DNA of 64,000 bases, taken from positions 1,922,001-1,986,000 of the forward strand of contig NZ_CP158687.1 of assembly GCF_040580765.1 (NCBI RefSeq), given 5' to 3'. The notes beneath the pieces are model-generated. The model was not told the DNA's origin. It was given only the letters and a program-made list of their open reading frames with translations, and did not search any database. Source of the DNA: Lentibacter algarum. Lineage in GTDB: Bacteria; Pseudomonadota; Alphaproteobacteria; Rhodobacterales; Rhodobacteraceae. The translations under genes and the position numbers were made by a program. Shown here one piece after another: positions 19,161 to 28,953 of this stretch. How positions within the stretch are numbered: the first letter of the stretch is position 1; every line of letters starts with the position of its first letter.

Positions 19161-19562
19161 CTAGCTTTGAATGCTCTCCAAGTAAGCCAAAAGTGCCGCC
19201 AAAGGCCGCGGTGTGGGCGTAAACACGCCCTCCCCTGTCGCCACAGGAACGCTCGGGCCCTCAAGCAAAAGCCCAAATTCAGGCATCTCAACCGCCTCAG
19301 GTGCTTTCCGTTTGTAGCCGTCAATGTAGCTCAGCACACGGTTAACAGGAAAGGCGCCACCGTTGTCTCGCGTCAGACGCGTCAGATCGACAGGCGCAAC
19401 ACTCAGATCCTGCGCAAGCGCCCCGTCACCCTTGCCGCCCGCGCCATGGCACATTGCACAATTTGCGTCATAGGCCGCTCGGCCCTCGCCCGCATCAGGC
19501 ATCTCGGCCTCCATGCAGCCCGCTACAGCAACCGCCGCCAAACCTGTCAAAATATACCGCAT
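19161..19562 (-). CDS. Small lipoprotein c-type cytochrome
   Basis: The 133-residue protein has a lipobox VAGC (Cys16), a single haem site CAMCH (residues 35-39), and a downstream Met in VEMPEFG that can act as the sixth ligand. It is a class I cytochrome c anchored by lipid on the periplasmic side. No partner oxidase or reductase is adjacent. It is 43 bp behind a second, similar cytochrome on the same strand, so the two form a small operon of mono-haem lipoproteins. Its electron donor and acceptor cannot be inferred from sequence. Confidence 0.88.
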   Translation of the reverse strand: MRYILTGLAAVAVAGCMEAEMPDAGEGRAAYDANCAMCHGAGGKGDGALAQDLSVAPVDLTRLTRDNGGAFPVNRVLSYIDGYKRKAPEAVEMPEFGLLLEGPSVPVATGEGVFTPTPRPLAALLAYLESIQS

Positions 19563-19605
19563 CGGTTCGCCCCTTTTTCGTTTTCTTCAGCCTAAAGAAA
19601 CGCCC

Positions 19606-20019
19606 CTAGCGCTGCAAGCCTTCCAGATAGCGCACAAGCGCCACAAGGGCGCGCGGCGTGGCAATTTTCTGCCCGTTTTGCGTTTCCCACATTACATTTT
19701 CGCCCGTATCAATATCGGCAAAATCAGGCATGTCGCCAAAATGCCCCGGCCCGCCATACCCATGTATCTTGGCCAGCACATCATCAGACGGAAAAAGCCC
19801 GCCGTTCCGCTCCGCAATCAGCGTGAGGTCGGGTGGCACCTGCTCGAGATTGACGGCCGCTGCACCCGCGCCACGCGCATTCGCCCCATGGCAGATCGCA
19901 CAGTTTTGTGCAAACAGCGTGGCGCCGCTCTTTGGTGGGCTCCCAAACCCGATCTCTTCAGTACAGCCCGCCAGCAAACCAAACGCCAAGAGCGAAGATA
20001 TCAGCATTTCAAATCTCAT
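19606..20019 (-). CDS. Small lipoprotein c-type cytochrome
   Basis: The 137-residue protein has a lipobox LAGC (Cys19), one haem-binding motif CAICH (residues 40-44) and Met candidates in FGDMPDF and NVMWE for the axial position. It shares the general layout of the neighbour at 19161-19562 and is probably a diverged tandem copy. I chose the ATG at 20019, preceded by AGGAGA; the upstream frame to 20055 has no such site. An FNR-type palindrome centred 57.5 bp upstream suggests control by oxygen. Confidence 0.88.
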   Translation of the reverse strand: MRFEMLISSLLAFGLLAGCTEEIGFGSPPKSGATLFAQNCAICHGANARGAGAAAVNLEQVPPDLTLIAERNGGLFPSDDVLAKIHGYGGPGHFGDMPDFADIDTGENVMWETQNGQKIATPRALVALVRYLEGLQR

Positions 20020-20069
20020 AACGCGTCTCCTGTTTGAGGTAGTGTGCGGGCACACAGAGTCACTGCGCT

Positions 20070-20083
20070 TTGATCTGGATCAT
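20070..20083. promoter_or_regulatory. FNR/FnrL-type box (TTGAT-CTGG-ATCAT)
   Basis: TTGATCTGGATCAT matches the FNR consensus TTGAT-N4-ATCAA at 9 of 10 positions. It lies between the two cytochrome genes (minus) and the thioesterase (plus). For the cytochromes the centre at 20076.5 would place a class II start at about 20035, 16 nt before the ATG. The family consensus is established; use of this site is inference. Confidence 0.65.
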
Positions 20084-20128
20084 CCGTGCTCTCCGTGCCA
20101 CTCTCCCTCAAACATAGACGAGACCCGC

Positions 20129-20539
20129 ATGAGCCTGACACCCAAAGACGCCCAAACCATTTTTGATCAAGGTTTCGCCCCGTGGGTTCGCGCACTTGAT
20201 CTCTCGATCACCGCGATCAGCCCGACTGGGGCCACGCTGGAAATGCCCATCACCCCAGATTTGACCCGCATGGGTGATGTGCTTTCTGGACAAGCCCTCG
20301 CCGCCCTCGCCGATACTGCGATGGTCTTTGCCTGCGCAGGCCTCTTTGGCGAGATGAAGCCTGTCGCCACAACCAACCTCGAAGTGCAGTTTCTGCGCGC
20401 AGGCCTCGGCGAGACGATCATCTGCGACGCCGAAATCGTCAAACCAGGGCGCAATCTGATCTTCACGCGCGCCACAATGCGCGCCGCCCCTTCGGGCAAA
20501 GATATCGCCACCGCCACCGCCACATTTTATCTTGCTTGA
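20129..20539 (+). CDS. PaaI-like hotdog-fold thioesterase
   Basis: The 136-residue protein has the PaaI/4HBT layout, with MGDVLSGQALAALADTAMVFACAG in the position of the family's catalytic helix. Many PaaI-type enzymes hydrolyse aryl- or acyl-CoA. The substrate here is unknown, as no phenylacetate genes are near. The start is the ATG at 20129 (MSLTPKDAQ); there is no strong ribosome-binding site. It faces away from the cytochromes and shares their intergenic region with the FNR-type box. The next gene starts 10 bp later. Confidence 0.8.
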   Translation: MSLTPKDAQTIFDQGFAPWVRALDLSITAISPTGATLEMPITPDLTRMGDVLSGQALAALADTAMVFACAGLFGEMKPVATTNLEVQFLRAGLGETIICDAEIVKPGRNLIFTRATMRAAPSGKDIATATATFYLA

Positions 20540-20549
20540 AAGACACCCA

Positions 20550-20996
20550 ATGCACAGCACACCTGTCTATATCCTTATCATGCTCGCCGCAGGCTTCGGC
20601 ATCCCCATGCTCGCAGCCCTCAACGCCAGCCTCGGGACACGCCTCGGCACGCCCTTCGCAGCTGGCGCCATTCTTTTTTGCGTCGCGCTGTCTGCGGCAG
20701 TGCTCATGCTTTTTCTCACAGGCAGCGCCAGCGCCCTTGCCAAAGCGCCGGCACAGCCCAAGCATTTGTTTCTCGCTGGGCTGCTTGTCGCTTTCTATGT
20801 GCTCTCTGTCACATGGGTTGCACCGCGCTTTGGTGTCGGAAACGCGGTCTTTTTTGTGCTGCTCGGTCAGCTCGCCTCGGCCGCGCTAATTGACCACTTC
20901 GGCCTCTTCGGCGCGCGCGTTTCTCCCCTTTCACTGACCCGTGCAGGCGGCATCGCCCTCATGGCCTCAGGCGTCTGGCTCACGCAGCAAGCCTAG
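20550..20996 (+). CDS. YdcZ/DUF606-type DMT-superfamily membrane protein
   Basis: The 148-residue protein has about five hydrophobic helices, with the pattern of the YdcZ family, half-size members of the drug/metabolite transporter superfamily: GIPMLAALNASLGTRLGTPF near the start and GVGNAVFFVLLGQLASAALIDHFGLFG in the second half. Substrate unknown. It is probably cotranscribed with the thioesterase 10 bp upstream. I start at the second methionine (20550); six codons upstream are possible. Confidence 0.82.
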   Translation: MHSTPVYILIMLAAGFGIPMLAALNASLGTRLGTPFAAGAILFCVALSAAVLMLFLTGSASALAKAPAQPKHLFLAGLLVAFYVLSVTWVAPRFGVGNAVFFVLLGQLASAALIDHFGLFGARVSPLSLTRAGGIALMASGVWLTQQA

Positions 20997-21012
20997 CGTC
21001 GCAGGCAAGAGC

Positions 21013-21996
21013 CTAGCCCGCCAAAGCCTCCATCTGCGCCCAAAAGGCTGGATCAACCTCGACAGTGTGCATGGCAACCTTGCCCTGCCCAGGCATCCGC
21101 GCGCCTTCGTCCTCTGCGACAACCGCAGCCACTTGGGCAAGACGTGCGCCAAAAGCATCAGACCCTGCAGGATCAATCAAAAGATAATACTGTCCCAAAT
21201 CATGCGGTGCGCCCGTCGGGGCTTTCAGCGGTTTCACATCAACACTCGCAAGACTCCCCGTCATACCCGCCACCAAAAGTTCAGCCATCAGACCAAAGCC
21301 CCAGCCCTTATAGCCGCCCATACTCACAAGCGAGCCGCCAAGCGCAGCTTCAGGATCCGTGGTCGGCTGCCCGTCCTTGTCCAAGGCCCAACCCTCGGGG
21401 ATACTCTGCCCCGCCGCCTTCGCCATAGTAATTTTACCAAGCGCAACAGTGGTGGTGCTCTGATCAAACATCATCGCAACGCCGCCCGCCCCGTCCGGCA
21501 CAGCAAAGGCCATTGGATTTGTTCCAATCACGCGGCTCTTCCCGCCAGGAGGTGCAACAATCGGCGATGCATTGGTCATACCTATCCCGATCATCCCAGC
21601 ACGCGCGATCTGCTCGGTGAAATAGCCAAGGCTTGTGCAGGTATGCGCATGCCCCACGGCCAAGCTTGCCACACCGCATTCGCGCGCAGCACTCAAGGCT
21701 TCAGGCAAAGCACGCGCAAAGGCTGGTTGTGCAAAGCCAAATCGCGCATCCACATGCACAACGGCAGGCCGTACGCGGCGCACATCTGGCTCCACATCGC
21801 CTTTCACGCGCCCGCTCTCAAGCTGCTGACAATAGCTTTCCAGATAATACAGCCCGCAAATCTTGTTTCCAAAGCTCTCGGCGACTTTCACAGCATCTGC
21901 CACATGTGCAGCGACCCATGGCGCAGCCCCGTGGCGCAGCAAAGCCCGTTCGCTCAAGGCATAAATCTCGTCCAAGGTTTTCGCCATCATCGTCAT
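21013..21996 (-). CDS. Ldh-family (malate/L-lactate/ureidoglycolate-type) NAD(P)-dependent oxidoreductase
   Basis: The 327-residue protein belongs to the malate/L-lactate dehydrogenase family distinct from the Rossmann type. Markers are the HAHTCTSLGYFTEQIARAG region, IGTNPMAFAVP and GYKGWGFGLMAELL. Members reduce 2-oxoacids or related imino acids; the substrate cannot be read from sequence. I start at the ATG at 21996 (MTMMAKTLDE), preceded by GGGGATGGA. It converges with the YdcZ-like gene and lies downstream of lolD on the same strand. Confidence 0.85.
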   Translation of the reverse strand: MTMMAKTLDEIYALSERALLRHGAAPWVAAHVADAVKVAESFGNKICGLYYLESYCQQLESGRVKGDVEPDVRRVRPAVVHVDARFGFAQPAFARALPEALSAARECGVASLAVGHAHTCTSLGYFTEQIARAGMIGIGMTNASPIVAPPGGKSRVIGTNPMAFAVPDGAGGVAMMFDQSTTTVALGKITMAKAAGQSIPEGWALDKDGQPTTDPEAALGGSLVSMGGYKGWGFGLMAELLVAGMTGSLASVDVKPLKAPTGAPHDLGQYYLLIDPAGSDAFGARLAQVAAVVAEDEGARMPGQGKVAMHTVEVDPAFWAQMEALAG

Positions 21997-22090
21997 TCCA
22001 TCCCCAAAATTTCCAAGTCTTCTTTTCTTCAAAATACTTTGGAGTGGCAAGATACCCACCACTCAGGTTCGTACACACGCACACAGCATC

Positions 22091-22774
22091 TTATGCAGGC
22101 ACAAGCACGCCCGCTTCAAGCCGAACACAGCGGTCCATCCGCGCTGCCAACTCAAGGTTATGTGTCGCAATCAAAGCCGCAAGCCCCGTTTCCCGAGCAA
22201 GCGCCATCAGCGCGGCAAAAACCTGATCCGCCGTGGCAGGGTCAAGGTTTCCTGTCGGCTCATCCGCCAGCAACAGTCGCGGCGCATTTGCCAACGCGCG
22301 ACAAAACGCCACTCGCTGCTGCTCCCCACCTGACATATCCGCAGGACGGTGACTCGCCCGCTCCTCCACGCCAACGTGGCTCAAAAGCTCCAGCGCCCGC
22401 GCCTTGGCCGTAGCGCGCGTGGCTCCGTTGGCCAGCTGCGGCAGCATGACATTCTCAAGCGCGCTAAACTCGGGCAAGAGATGATGGAACTGATAGACAA
22501 ATCCAACATCCTCGCGCCGCACTCGCGTGCGCCGCCGGTCGCCCCGCCCTGTCATATCCTGCCCAGCGATCTCAACAATCCCCGCACTCGGAGTGTCCAA
22601 GAGCCCAGCAATGTGCAAAAGCGTGGACTTCCCAGCACCAGACGGCGCAACCAGCGCAACAATCTCGCCCGGCTCAATAGTCAGATCCGCCCCACGCAAC
22701 ACCCGTATCTCGCTCGGCTTGCCCGCGTTATAGGTCTTTTCAATTCCGCTCAGGCGCAACACAGGCTCACTCAT
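22091..22774 (-). CDS. lolD: LolD, ATPase of the lipoprotein-releasing ABC transporter
   Basis: The 227-residue ABC ATPase has Walker [10 protein letters not shown], signature [15 protein letters not shown], Walker [13 protein letters not shown] and the H-loop ATHNLELA. With LolC/E it extracts mature lipoproteins from the inner membrane for transfer to LolA. The gene overlaps the end of the permease gene by 8 bp. Confidence 0.94.
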   Translation of the reverse strand: MSEPVLRLSGIEKTYNAGKPSEIRVLRGADLTIEPGEIVALVAPSGAGKSTLLHIAGLLDTPSAGIVEIAGQDMTGRGDRRRTRVRREDVGFVYQFHHLLPEFSALENVMLPQLANGATRATAKARALELLSHVGVEERASHRPADMSGGEQQRVAFCRALANAPRLLLADEPTGNLDPATADQVFAALMALARETGLAALIATHNLELAARMDRCVRLEAGVLVPA

Positions 22775-24053
22775 AGCGCAACGCCTCCACAGGGTTCATC
22801 CGCGCCGCACGCCTTGCTGGAAAGATTGTCACAACAAAACTCAGCCCAAGGCTCAGAGCCACAGCGCTCATAACATCGTTAAACTGCAATTTGGCAGGCA
22901 AAAACGAAATCCCGCGCACTGCTGGGTCCCAGATGCCTCCCCCCGAGACCCCGTTCACAATCGCAAAGATCGGATCGATGTAAATTGCGAAGAGACAGCC
23001 GAGCAATACCCCCAGCGCCGTGCCAATGAGACCCGTGAAGGCTCCACAGATAAAAAACACGCGCAGCACAGCCCCTTCCGTGAGGCCAAAGGTGCGCAAA
23101 ATTCCGATATCACGTCCCTTGTTCTTCACCAGCATGATCAGACCCGACACAATGTTCATCGCGGCGATCAAAACAAGGATCGACAGGATCACAAACATCA
23201 CATTGTCCTCGATATCGAGCGCCTTAAGGAAGCCGCCGCTCGCGTCTTTCCACGTCCACAAAATTGCCCGATCACCCGCCGCGCGCAGCAGTGGCAACGT
23301 CATATCCTCTACAGCGTCAGGGGCGGCCACCATCACTTCGATCTCGTCCGCCCGCCCCTCACGGTTGAAAAAAACCTGCGCCTCGGCAAAGGGCATATAG
23401 ACCCGCGTACGGTCGATATCATAACGCCCCGCTGTGAAGACATAAACAACCTCATAGGCCTTCACGCGTGGGCTTGTCCCAAAAGCTGTCTTGACCCCGT
23501 TGGGGGAAATCACCTTGATCTTGTCTCCAGCAACAACGCCAAGCTCGCGCGCAACGCCCGAGCCGATAGCGACCCCCTCGCCAAAGCGCTCAATATCACC
23601 ATATGCTTCCTGAGGTGCCACAATACGCGGGATCGTCATCAGGTTCTCTTCTGTAATCCCAAAAACTTCTATGCCCGCGTTGCGCCCACCCGCGCTCGCC
23701 ATGACCTGCCCTTTGACCAAAGGTGCGGCGCGCGTCACACCCTGCACAGCGCGCAAACGCTCGGCAAAAGCATCATAGTCCTGAATGGTCCGATCCAGCT
23801 GCCCGTTCTCTCGCACTTCCGCAGAGTGATAGACCGTGACATGTGCATTCGCGCCCAGAATAGTGTCGACAAATTCCGCCCTGAAGCCCGCCCTCACAGC
23901 CAGAGTCGCAATCAACGCCATCACCGCGAGTGTGATCCCGATCAGGCTGATCCACGTCATAACGCTCACACCGCCCTCAGCACGGCGCGCACGCAAATAG
24001 CGCCACGCGATCATCCACTCAAAGCCTGCAAAAGGGGGAGGAGGTAACGCCAT
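22767..24053 (-). CDS. LolC/LolE-type lipoprotein-releasing ABC permease
   Basis: The 428-residue permease has an N-terminal helix ([24 protein letters not shown]), a large periplasmic MacB-like domain, and three C-terminal helices ending in [18 protein letters not shown]. Alphaproteobacteria usually have one LolC/E-type gene with lolD, and only one is seen here, so it probably forms a homodimer. The start is uncertain. I prefer the ATG at 24053 with AAGTGAG before it; an in-frame GTG at 24065 would add four residues. Confidence 0.92.
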   Translation of the reverse strand: MALPPPPFAGFEWMIAWRYLRARRAEGGVSVMTWISLIGITLAVMALIATLAVRAGFRAEFVDTILGANAHVTVYHSAEVRENGQLDRTIQDYDAFAERLRAVQGVTRAAPLVKGQVMASAGGRNAGIEVFGITEENLMTIPRIVAPQEAYGDIERFGEGVAIGSGVARELGVVAGDKIKVISPNGVKTAFGTSPRVKAYEVVYVFTAGRYDIDRTRVYMPFAEAQVFFNREGRADEIEVMVAAPDAVEDMTLPLLRAAGDRAILWTWKDASGGFLKALDIEDNVMFVILSILVLIAAMNIVSGLIMLVKNKGRDIGILRTFGLTEGAVLRVFFICGAFTGLIGTALGVLLGCLFAIYIDPIFAIVNGVSGGGIWDPAVRGISFLPAKLQFNDVMSAVALSLGLSFVVTIFPARRAARMNPVEALRYE

Positions 24054-24264
24054 AGATCTGCTCACTTACAAGGAATGCGCAAAATGCGCGGCAACCCATG
24101 CAAGGTCAAGCGCAAGCGTGCACGCGCGCGAAGGAAGTGCTCCCTGACCAACTGCTTGCTGCCCCCTCGTTTCTGCTTTTGCCGCAAATATTCTCTGGGA
24201 TTTAAGACTTCAGCCCCCAATTTAGATTGGCTCTGGGCGGTCCCAGCAGATCAGATGCACATTC

Positions 24265-24762
24265 TCATACAGAGACCCGTCGCCGAAAAATTCTCCGCAA
24301 AAGCCCCATAAGCCCGCCGATCAGGCCAACACCACCCAGAAAACCTGCGCCCGCAAACATTCCGCCTTCAAAGCTGAGCGGCACGGCAGGCTTATAAGCC
24401 TCCCACGCCCTCGTCGCGATCTCACTGTCGGAAAAACGGCGCATCTCATAGGCACGCGTGAAGGGCCCAGCGCCCTCCAACGCCCTCAAATCAGCCTCAA
24501 GCCGCGCTTGTCGGGTGATGGTTCCCGCCACGGTTTCGGCACGCGCGCGGCCCATGTCGCCGCCAGCGGCAAGGTCCACAAGCGCCGCCTCACGGCTCAG
24601 CCCCAGCTCGGTCGCATCCGCATCAAACTCGGCCACAAACCGCGAGAGCTCGTCGACAGCTCCGCCCATGCGCTGGATATACTGCTGGCTAAACTCGGGA
24701 AATTGCGAAAACGAGGCGGCTCCAGCCACCCCGCCCACCAGTGTGATCACCTTTGAAAGCAT
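24265..24762 (-). CDS. DUF2937 family membrane protein
   Basis: The 165-residue protein has a hydrophobic N-terminus (LITLVGG-type), a central helical region of about 100 residues that is likely periplasmic and coiled (QQYIQRMGGAVDELSRFV), and a C-terminal membrane helix followed by a basic tail RRIFRRRVSV. I recognise the layout of DUF2937. No function is known. It lies between proS and lolC on the same strand, but gaps of 43 and about 210 bp make shared transcription uncertain. Confidence 0.75.
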   Translation of the reverse strand: MLSKVITLVGGVAGAASFSQFPEFSQQYIQRMGGAVDELSRFVAEFDADATELGLSREAALVDLAAGGDMGRARAETVAGTITRQARLEADLRALEGAGPFTRAYEMRRFSDSEIATRAWEAYKPAVPLSFEGGMFAGAGFLGGVGLIGGLMGLLRRIFRRRVSV

Positions 24763-24805
24763 CGCTCCTCCAAACGTCCCACACCGTTTCAGCCTATGGT
24801 GGGGC

Positions 24806-26158
24806 TCAAAGCCCCTTTACCATATGTCCTTTGTAAATCTCGGCCAATTTCGCAACGGCTGCTTCAGGTGGCAGTTCTTCGCTTTCACCCGTGCGGCGGC
24901 TCGTTAGCTCAACAACGCCGTTCTTCAAGCCGCGTGGCCCGACCGTGATCCGCCATGGCAGACCAATCAGGTCCATCGTGGCAAACTTGCCCCCCGCGCG
25001 TTCATTGCGATCGTCATACAAAGGCTCAAGCCCCAGCGCTTCCATCGCGGACTCAATGGCTTCACAGGCGGCATCGGCTTCGGCATCGCCCTGCTTGAGA
25101 TTGACAATCCCCGCGTGAAACGGTGTCACACCCTCAGGCCAGATAATACCGTTGTCGTCATGGCTCGCTTCAATGATAGCGCCCAGAAGGCGCGATACAC
25201 CGATACCGTGGCTGCCCATATGAACAGGTGTCGGCTTGCCGTCTGGTCCCTGCACAGTCGCACCCATCGCTTCGGAATATTTCGTGCCAAAGTAAAAAAT
25301 CTGACCAACTTCAATGCCCCGCGCTGTGCGGCGGCGCTCTTCAGGGATCGCATGAAAGAGCGCTTCATCGTGGGTCTCGTCTGTGCGTGCGTATTTGGTC
25401 GTGAACTCTTCCATAACACCCGCACATTGCGCCACATCGCTGTAGTCAATGTCACGATCGCCAAAGCTCAAATCCGTTACTGCGCTGTCATAAAAGACCT
25501 CGGACTCACCTGTGTCTGCCAGAACAAGGAACTCATGCGTATCATCGCCCCCAATCGGCCCAGAATCCGCACGCATCGGAATCGCCTGCAAACCCATCCG
25601 CTCATATGTGCGCAGATAGCTCACCAAGTGGCGGTTGTAGGCGTGCAGCGCGTCTTCTTTGGTCAGGTCAAAGTTATAACCGTCTTTCATGTAGAACTCG
25701 CGGCCCCGCATCACGCCAAAGCGCGGGCGCACTTCGTCGCGGAACTTCCACTGGATCTGATAGAGCGTCAGCGGCATGTCTTTGTAGCTGTTCACATGTG
25801 AGCGGAAAATATCCGTCACAAGCTCTTCGGCTGTGGGCGTAAACAGCATATCACGCCCGCCGCGGTCTTTAATGCGCAGCATCTCGTCGCCATAAGCGTC
25901 ATAGCGCCCGCTCTCGCGCCAGAGATCAGCCGACTGGATCGTCGGCATGAGCATCGGCATATGTCCCGCACGCATCTGCTCTTCATGCACAATATTCTCG
26001 ATCTTGCGCAAAACCTTAAAGCCCAGCGGCAACCACGAATAAATCCCGGCCGCCGACTGCTTGATCATCCCAGCGCGCAGCATAAGACGATGAGAGACAA
26101 TCTGCGCTTCCGCAGGGGTTTCTTTCAGAACGGGCAAGAAGTAGCGGCTCAGGCGCAT
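24806..26158 (-). CDS. proS: ProS, prolyl-tRNA synthetase (short alphaproteobacterial form)
   Basis: The 450-residue class II synthetase has motif 1 around [19 protein letters not shown], motif 2 [22 protein letters not shown] and motif 3 [13 protein letters not shown]. The C-terminal anticodon-binding domain begins near residue 345. The Ala-editing insertion of E. coli ProS (572 residues) is missing, as in other alphaproteobacteria, which normally rely on a free-standing editing protein. It charges tRNA-Pro with proline. Confidence 0.96.
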   Translation of the reverse strand: MRLSRYFLPVLKETPAEAQIVSHRLMLRAGMIKQSAAGIYSWLPLGFKVLRKIENIVHEEQMRAGHMPMLMPTIQSADLWRESGRYDAYGDEMLRIKDRGGRDMLFTPTAEELVTDIFRSHVNSYKDMPLTLYQIQWKFRDEVRPRFGVMRGREFYMKDGYNFDLTKEDALHAYNRHLVSYLRTYERMGLQAIPMRADSGPIGGDDTHEFLVLADTGESEVFYDSAVTDLSFGDRDIDYSDVAQCAGVMEEFTTKYARTDETHDEALFHAIPEERRRTARGIEVGQIFYFGTKYSEAMGATVQGPDGKPTPVHMGSHGIGVSRLLGAIIEASHDDNGIIWPEGVTPFHAGIVNLKQGDAEADAACEAIESAMEALGLEPLYDDRNERAGGKFATMDLIGLPWRITVGPRGLKNGVVELTSRRTGESEELPPEAAVAKLAEIYKGHMVKGL

Positions 26159-26325
26159 GGGGAAAAACCTTATGTTTTGTTTGCCCCCGTGTAGGCCTTT
26201 GAGCGCCCGCGGGCAAGTGTTCGATCACGGCCAGTCACAGATCCGTTAACCAAACATCCAACGGCAAAACCTCCGCGTAACACCTCTACTTACATCACAG
26301 AGAAACCCTGACAGGAGTAAAGATT

Positions 26326-26847
26326 ATGCTACGTAAATTCATTCTCGCGACCGCCTTTGCCGCAGCCGCCACCGCCTCTCTCGCAGATGGTCATGGCAAG
26401 AAAACAATCGTCGATATCGCCGTTGCCGATGAGCGCTTTTCCACACTTGTCGCCGCCGTCACAGCCGCTGGCCTCGCCGAAACGCTGGCAGGCCCTGGCC
26501 CCTTCACAGTCTACGCCCCCGTGAACGATGCTTTCGCAGCTCTGCCTGAAGGCACAGTCGAGACGCTCTTGAAGCCCGAAAACAAGGGTCAACTCACAAA
26601 TGTGCTGCTTTATCACGTGGATGATCGCAAGCTCATGGCCTCAGGCATCCCGCATGGCTCCACCTACTTCAAGCCGCTGCTCACAAGCGAGCGCCTTTGC
26701 ATAACTCGCACCGCCGACGGCGTGACGATCAATGACGGCACAGGCACAATGGCCAATGTGGTGATCGCCGATATCAAAGCCTCAAACGGTGTGATCCATG
26801 TGGTCGACAAAGTTCTACTCCCCGGAACACGGCCCGCCTGTCACTAA
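26326..26847 (+). CDS. Secreted fasciclin (FAS1)-domain protein
   Basis: The 173-residue protein has a Sec signal peptide (residues 1 to about 21, ATASLADG). A single FAS1 domain follows with both family boxes: FTVYAPVNDAFAALP (H1-like) and VVIADIKASNGVIHVVDKVLLP (H2). Bacterial FAS1 proteins are secreted adhesion-type proteins with no enzyme activity; the partner is unknown. The AGGAG ribosome-binding site is good, and a clear terminator follows within 30 bp, so it is a single-gene transcript. Confidence 0.88.
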   Translation: MLRKFILATAFAAAATASLADGHGKKTIVDIAVADERFSTLVAAVTAAGLAETLAGPGPFTVYAPVNDAFAALPEGTVETLLKPENKGQLTNVLLYHVDDRKLMASGIPHGSTYFKPLLTSERLCITRTADGVTINDGTGTMANVVIADIKASNGVIHVVDKVLLPGTRPACH

Positions 26848-26876
26848 GTACGTCCCTACAGGTTAGGCTATGTCGA

Positions 26877-26910
26877 AGGCCCGCGGCGCACGCTGCGGGC
26901 CTCTTGTTTT
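26877..26910 (+). terminator. Rho-independent terminator after the fasciclin gene
   Basis: AGGCCCGC (26877-26884) pairs with GCGGGCCT (26895-26902) and is followed by CTTGTTTT. Confidence 0.75.
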
Positions 26911-27010
26911 CGGCGTCCCGCGCCCAAGCACCAGCGCTTTTACGAAGTTTAAGCTTGAAACGCGCGCCCCGAGCGGTGACATAGAGAGTGCAGCCAACCC
27001 AGAGGAACTC

Positions 27011-28138
27011 ATGGCCCTTCCTGTCCGCGACCAGCTCAAATATTGGGGTGCTTCTGCCCTCGTCTTCTGCTTGGCGCTCTGGTTTTTGGGCGATGTGATC
27101 CTGCCTTTTGTGCTTGGCGGGGCGATTGCATACTTTCTTGATCCTGTCGCCGACAAGCTCGAAAAGATGGGCTTTTCCCGCGCAATCGCCACAACGATCA
27201 TCACTCTGAGTGCTGTCTTGATCTTTGTGATCCTCGCGCTTCTGGTCGTGCCGGTGATGGTGGAACAGGCCGTATCGCTCTTTAACACGGCTCCAAGGTT
27301 GTTTTCGGATCTACAAAATTTCCTGACAGAGCGCTTCCCCTCGCTCATGGACACAGACAGCACCCTGCGCACCTCTCTGATCGCGGTCGGCGAAACCGTC
27401 AAGGAACGCGGAGGCGAGCTTTTGCAAACCGTGCTCTCCTCGGCCATGTCGATCATCAATGTGGTGATGCTCCTTGTGATTGTGCCAGTCGTTGCCTTCT
27501 ATCTACTGTTTGACTGGGACCGCATGGTCGCAGCGATCGATGATGTGCTCCCGCGCGATCACGCCCCCGTTATTCGCGAGTTGGCCTCAGATGTAGACCG
27601 CACCATGGCCAGCTTTATTCGTGGCATGGGCACGGTCTGCCTCATTCTCGGCAGCTATTACGCGATCGCCCTGATGCTGGTCGGGCTGCAATTCGGCCTT
27701 ATCGTCGGCTTTATCGCAGGTCTTCTCACCTTTATTCCTTACCTCGGTGCCATTTTGGGCGGCGTGCTTGCCATCGGCCTCGCGCTGTTCCAGTTCTGGG
27801 GCGATTGGGTCTCGCTGGGGCTGGTCGCTCTGGTCTTTGTCATTGGTCAGGTGGTCGAGGGCAATGTGCTCACCCCCAAACTTGTTGGCAAATCCATCGG
27901 ACTACACCCTGTCTGGCTGATTTTCGCGCTGTCAGTCTTTGGATCACTGTTCGGCTTTGTCGGGATGCTCGTGGCCGTGCCAGTGGCCGCAGCGATTGGT
28001 GTGCTCACGCGCTTTGTCCTCTTCACTTACAAAGAGAGTAAGCTCTACCAAGGCCTCGAAGGGAAAAGCAGCCCCCGCTCCAAAGCGGCCCTGCGTGCTG
28101 CCGAGCAGGCCACCACACGGGATGAAGACAAAAGCTGA
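27011..28138 (+). CDS. AI-2E/PerM-family permease
   Basis: The 375-residue polytopic protein has about seven or eight membrane helices, a long amphipathic stretch near residues 80-130, and the signature FIPYLGAILGG. AI-2E family members include exporters and Na+/H+ antiporters; many are of unknown substrate. The start is the ATG at 27011 after AGAGGAAC. The frame is open upstream to 26870 but that overlaps the previous terminator. Its stop overlaps the hdaA start (TGATG), so the two are cotranslated; this pairing with a DnaA-like gene is common in this order. Confidence 0.88.
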   Translation: MALPVRDQLKYWGASALVFCLALWFLGDVILPFVLGGAIAYFLDPVADKLEKMGFSRAIATTIITLSAVLIFVILALLVVPVMVEQAVSLFNTAPRLFSDLQNFLTERFPSLMDTDSTLRTSLIAVGETVKERGGELLQTVLSSAMSIINVVMLLVIVPVVAFYLLFDWDRMVAAIDDVLPRDHAPVIRELASDVDRTMASFIRGMGTVCLILGSYYAIALMLVGLQFGLIVGFIAGLLTFIPYLGAILGGVLAIGLALFQFWGDWVSLGLVALVFVIGQVVEGNVLTPKLVGKSIGLHPVWLIFALSVFGSLFGFVGMLVAVPVAAAIGVLTRFVLFTYKESKLYQGLEGKSSPRSKAALRAAEQATTRDEDKS

Positions 28139-28818
28139 TGGCACGCCAACTGACCTTTGATCTCCCGGCCCTCCAAGCGCTGGGGCGCGACGATTTTTTC
28201 GTCTCTCCCAATAATGCAGGCGCTGTCGCGATGATCGAGAGCTGGCAGAACTGGCCCTCGCGCAAACTCTTGCTGATCGGCCCAGAAGGGGCCGGAAAAA
28301 CGCACCTCGCCCATGTCTGGGCAAGCCTCTCGGGCGCAGCCATTGTGCAGGCCAGCGACCTCACCGAAATTGACATCCCCAAGCTCGCCCAAGCCCCTGT
28401 TGCGGTCGAAAATATCCCCGCAATTGCGGGTCTAACGACAGCGCAGGACGCGCTCTTTCATTTGCACAACCTCGCGCTGGCAGAAGGCCAGAGCCTCTTG
28501 TTCACAGGCACAGGCGAAGCACAGACATGGGGGCTGACGCTGCCTGATCTGCTCAGCCGCATGCAAGGCACACCCGCCGTCGCCCTCGGCGCGCCAGATG
28601 ATGATCTGCTCGCCGCGGTCCTGATGAAGCTCTTTGCCGACAGACAACTGAATCCCCGCCCAGATGTGCTGGCCTACCTGACAAAACACATGGAGCGCAG
28701 CTTTTCGGCCGCGCGCGCCATTGTCGCAGACCTCGATACCATCGCACTGAGCGAAGGCCGCGAAGTCAGCCGCAAGCTGGCTTCCGAAGTGCTTGAGAGA
28801 CAAGCCGACCTTTTCTGA
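28138..28818 (+). CDS. hdaA: HdaA, DnaA-related regulator of replication initiation
   Basis: The 226-residue protein starts with QLTFDLP, a beta-clamp-binding peptide, then a short AAA+ core with Walker A GPEGAGKTHLA. The C-terminal lid helix region is DnaA/Hda-like (LTKHMERSFSAARAIVADLD). By family knowledge Hda/HdaA joins the DNA-loaded clamp to DnaA-ATP and stimulates hydrolysis, preventing re-initiation. There is no DNA-binding domain IV, as expected. It overlaps the permease gene by 1 bp; ppk1 follows after 135 bp. Confidence 0.87.
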   Translation: MARQLTFDLPALQALGRDDFFVSPNNAGAVAMIESWQNWPSRKLLLIGPEGAGKTHLAHVWASLSGAAIVQASDLTEIDIPKLAQAPVAVENIPAIAGLTTAQDALFHLHNLALAEGQSLLFTGTGEAQTWGLTLPDLLSRMQGTPAVALGAPDDDLLAAVLMKLFADRQLNPRPDVLAYLTKHMERSFSAARAIVADLDTIALSEGREVSRKLASEVLERQADLF

Positions 28819-28953
28819 GATCGCATTGTGCCTCTCACAGACCCCTCCGATATTTCTGGTATCAAGAAAGGGGCAGTGGACATTGCTCCAAGGCGCGCGC
28901 ATTATCCACGACAGCATCGTAAAACCGTTACAATTGAAGCCTATAGCGCCCCC

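Noticed and set aside
20941..22413. 490-codon open frame on the plus strand
   Set aside because: It crosses the Ldh-family and lolD genes in antisense; composition is rich in Pro, His, Gln and Arg with no motif.
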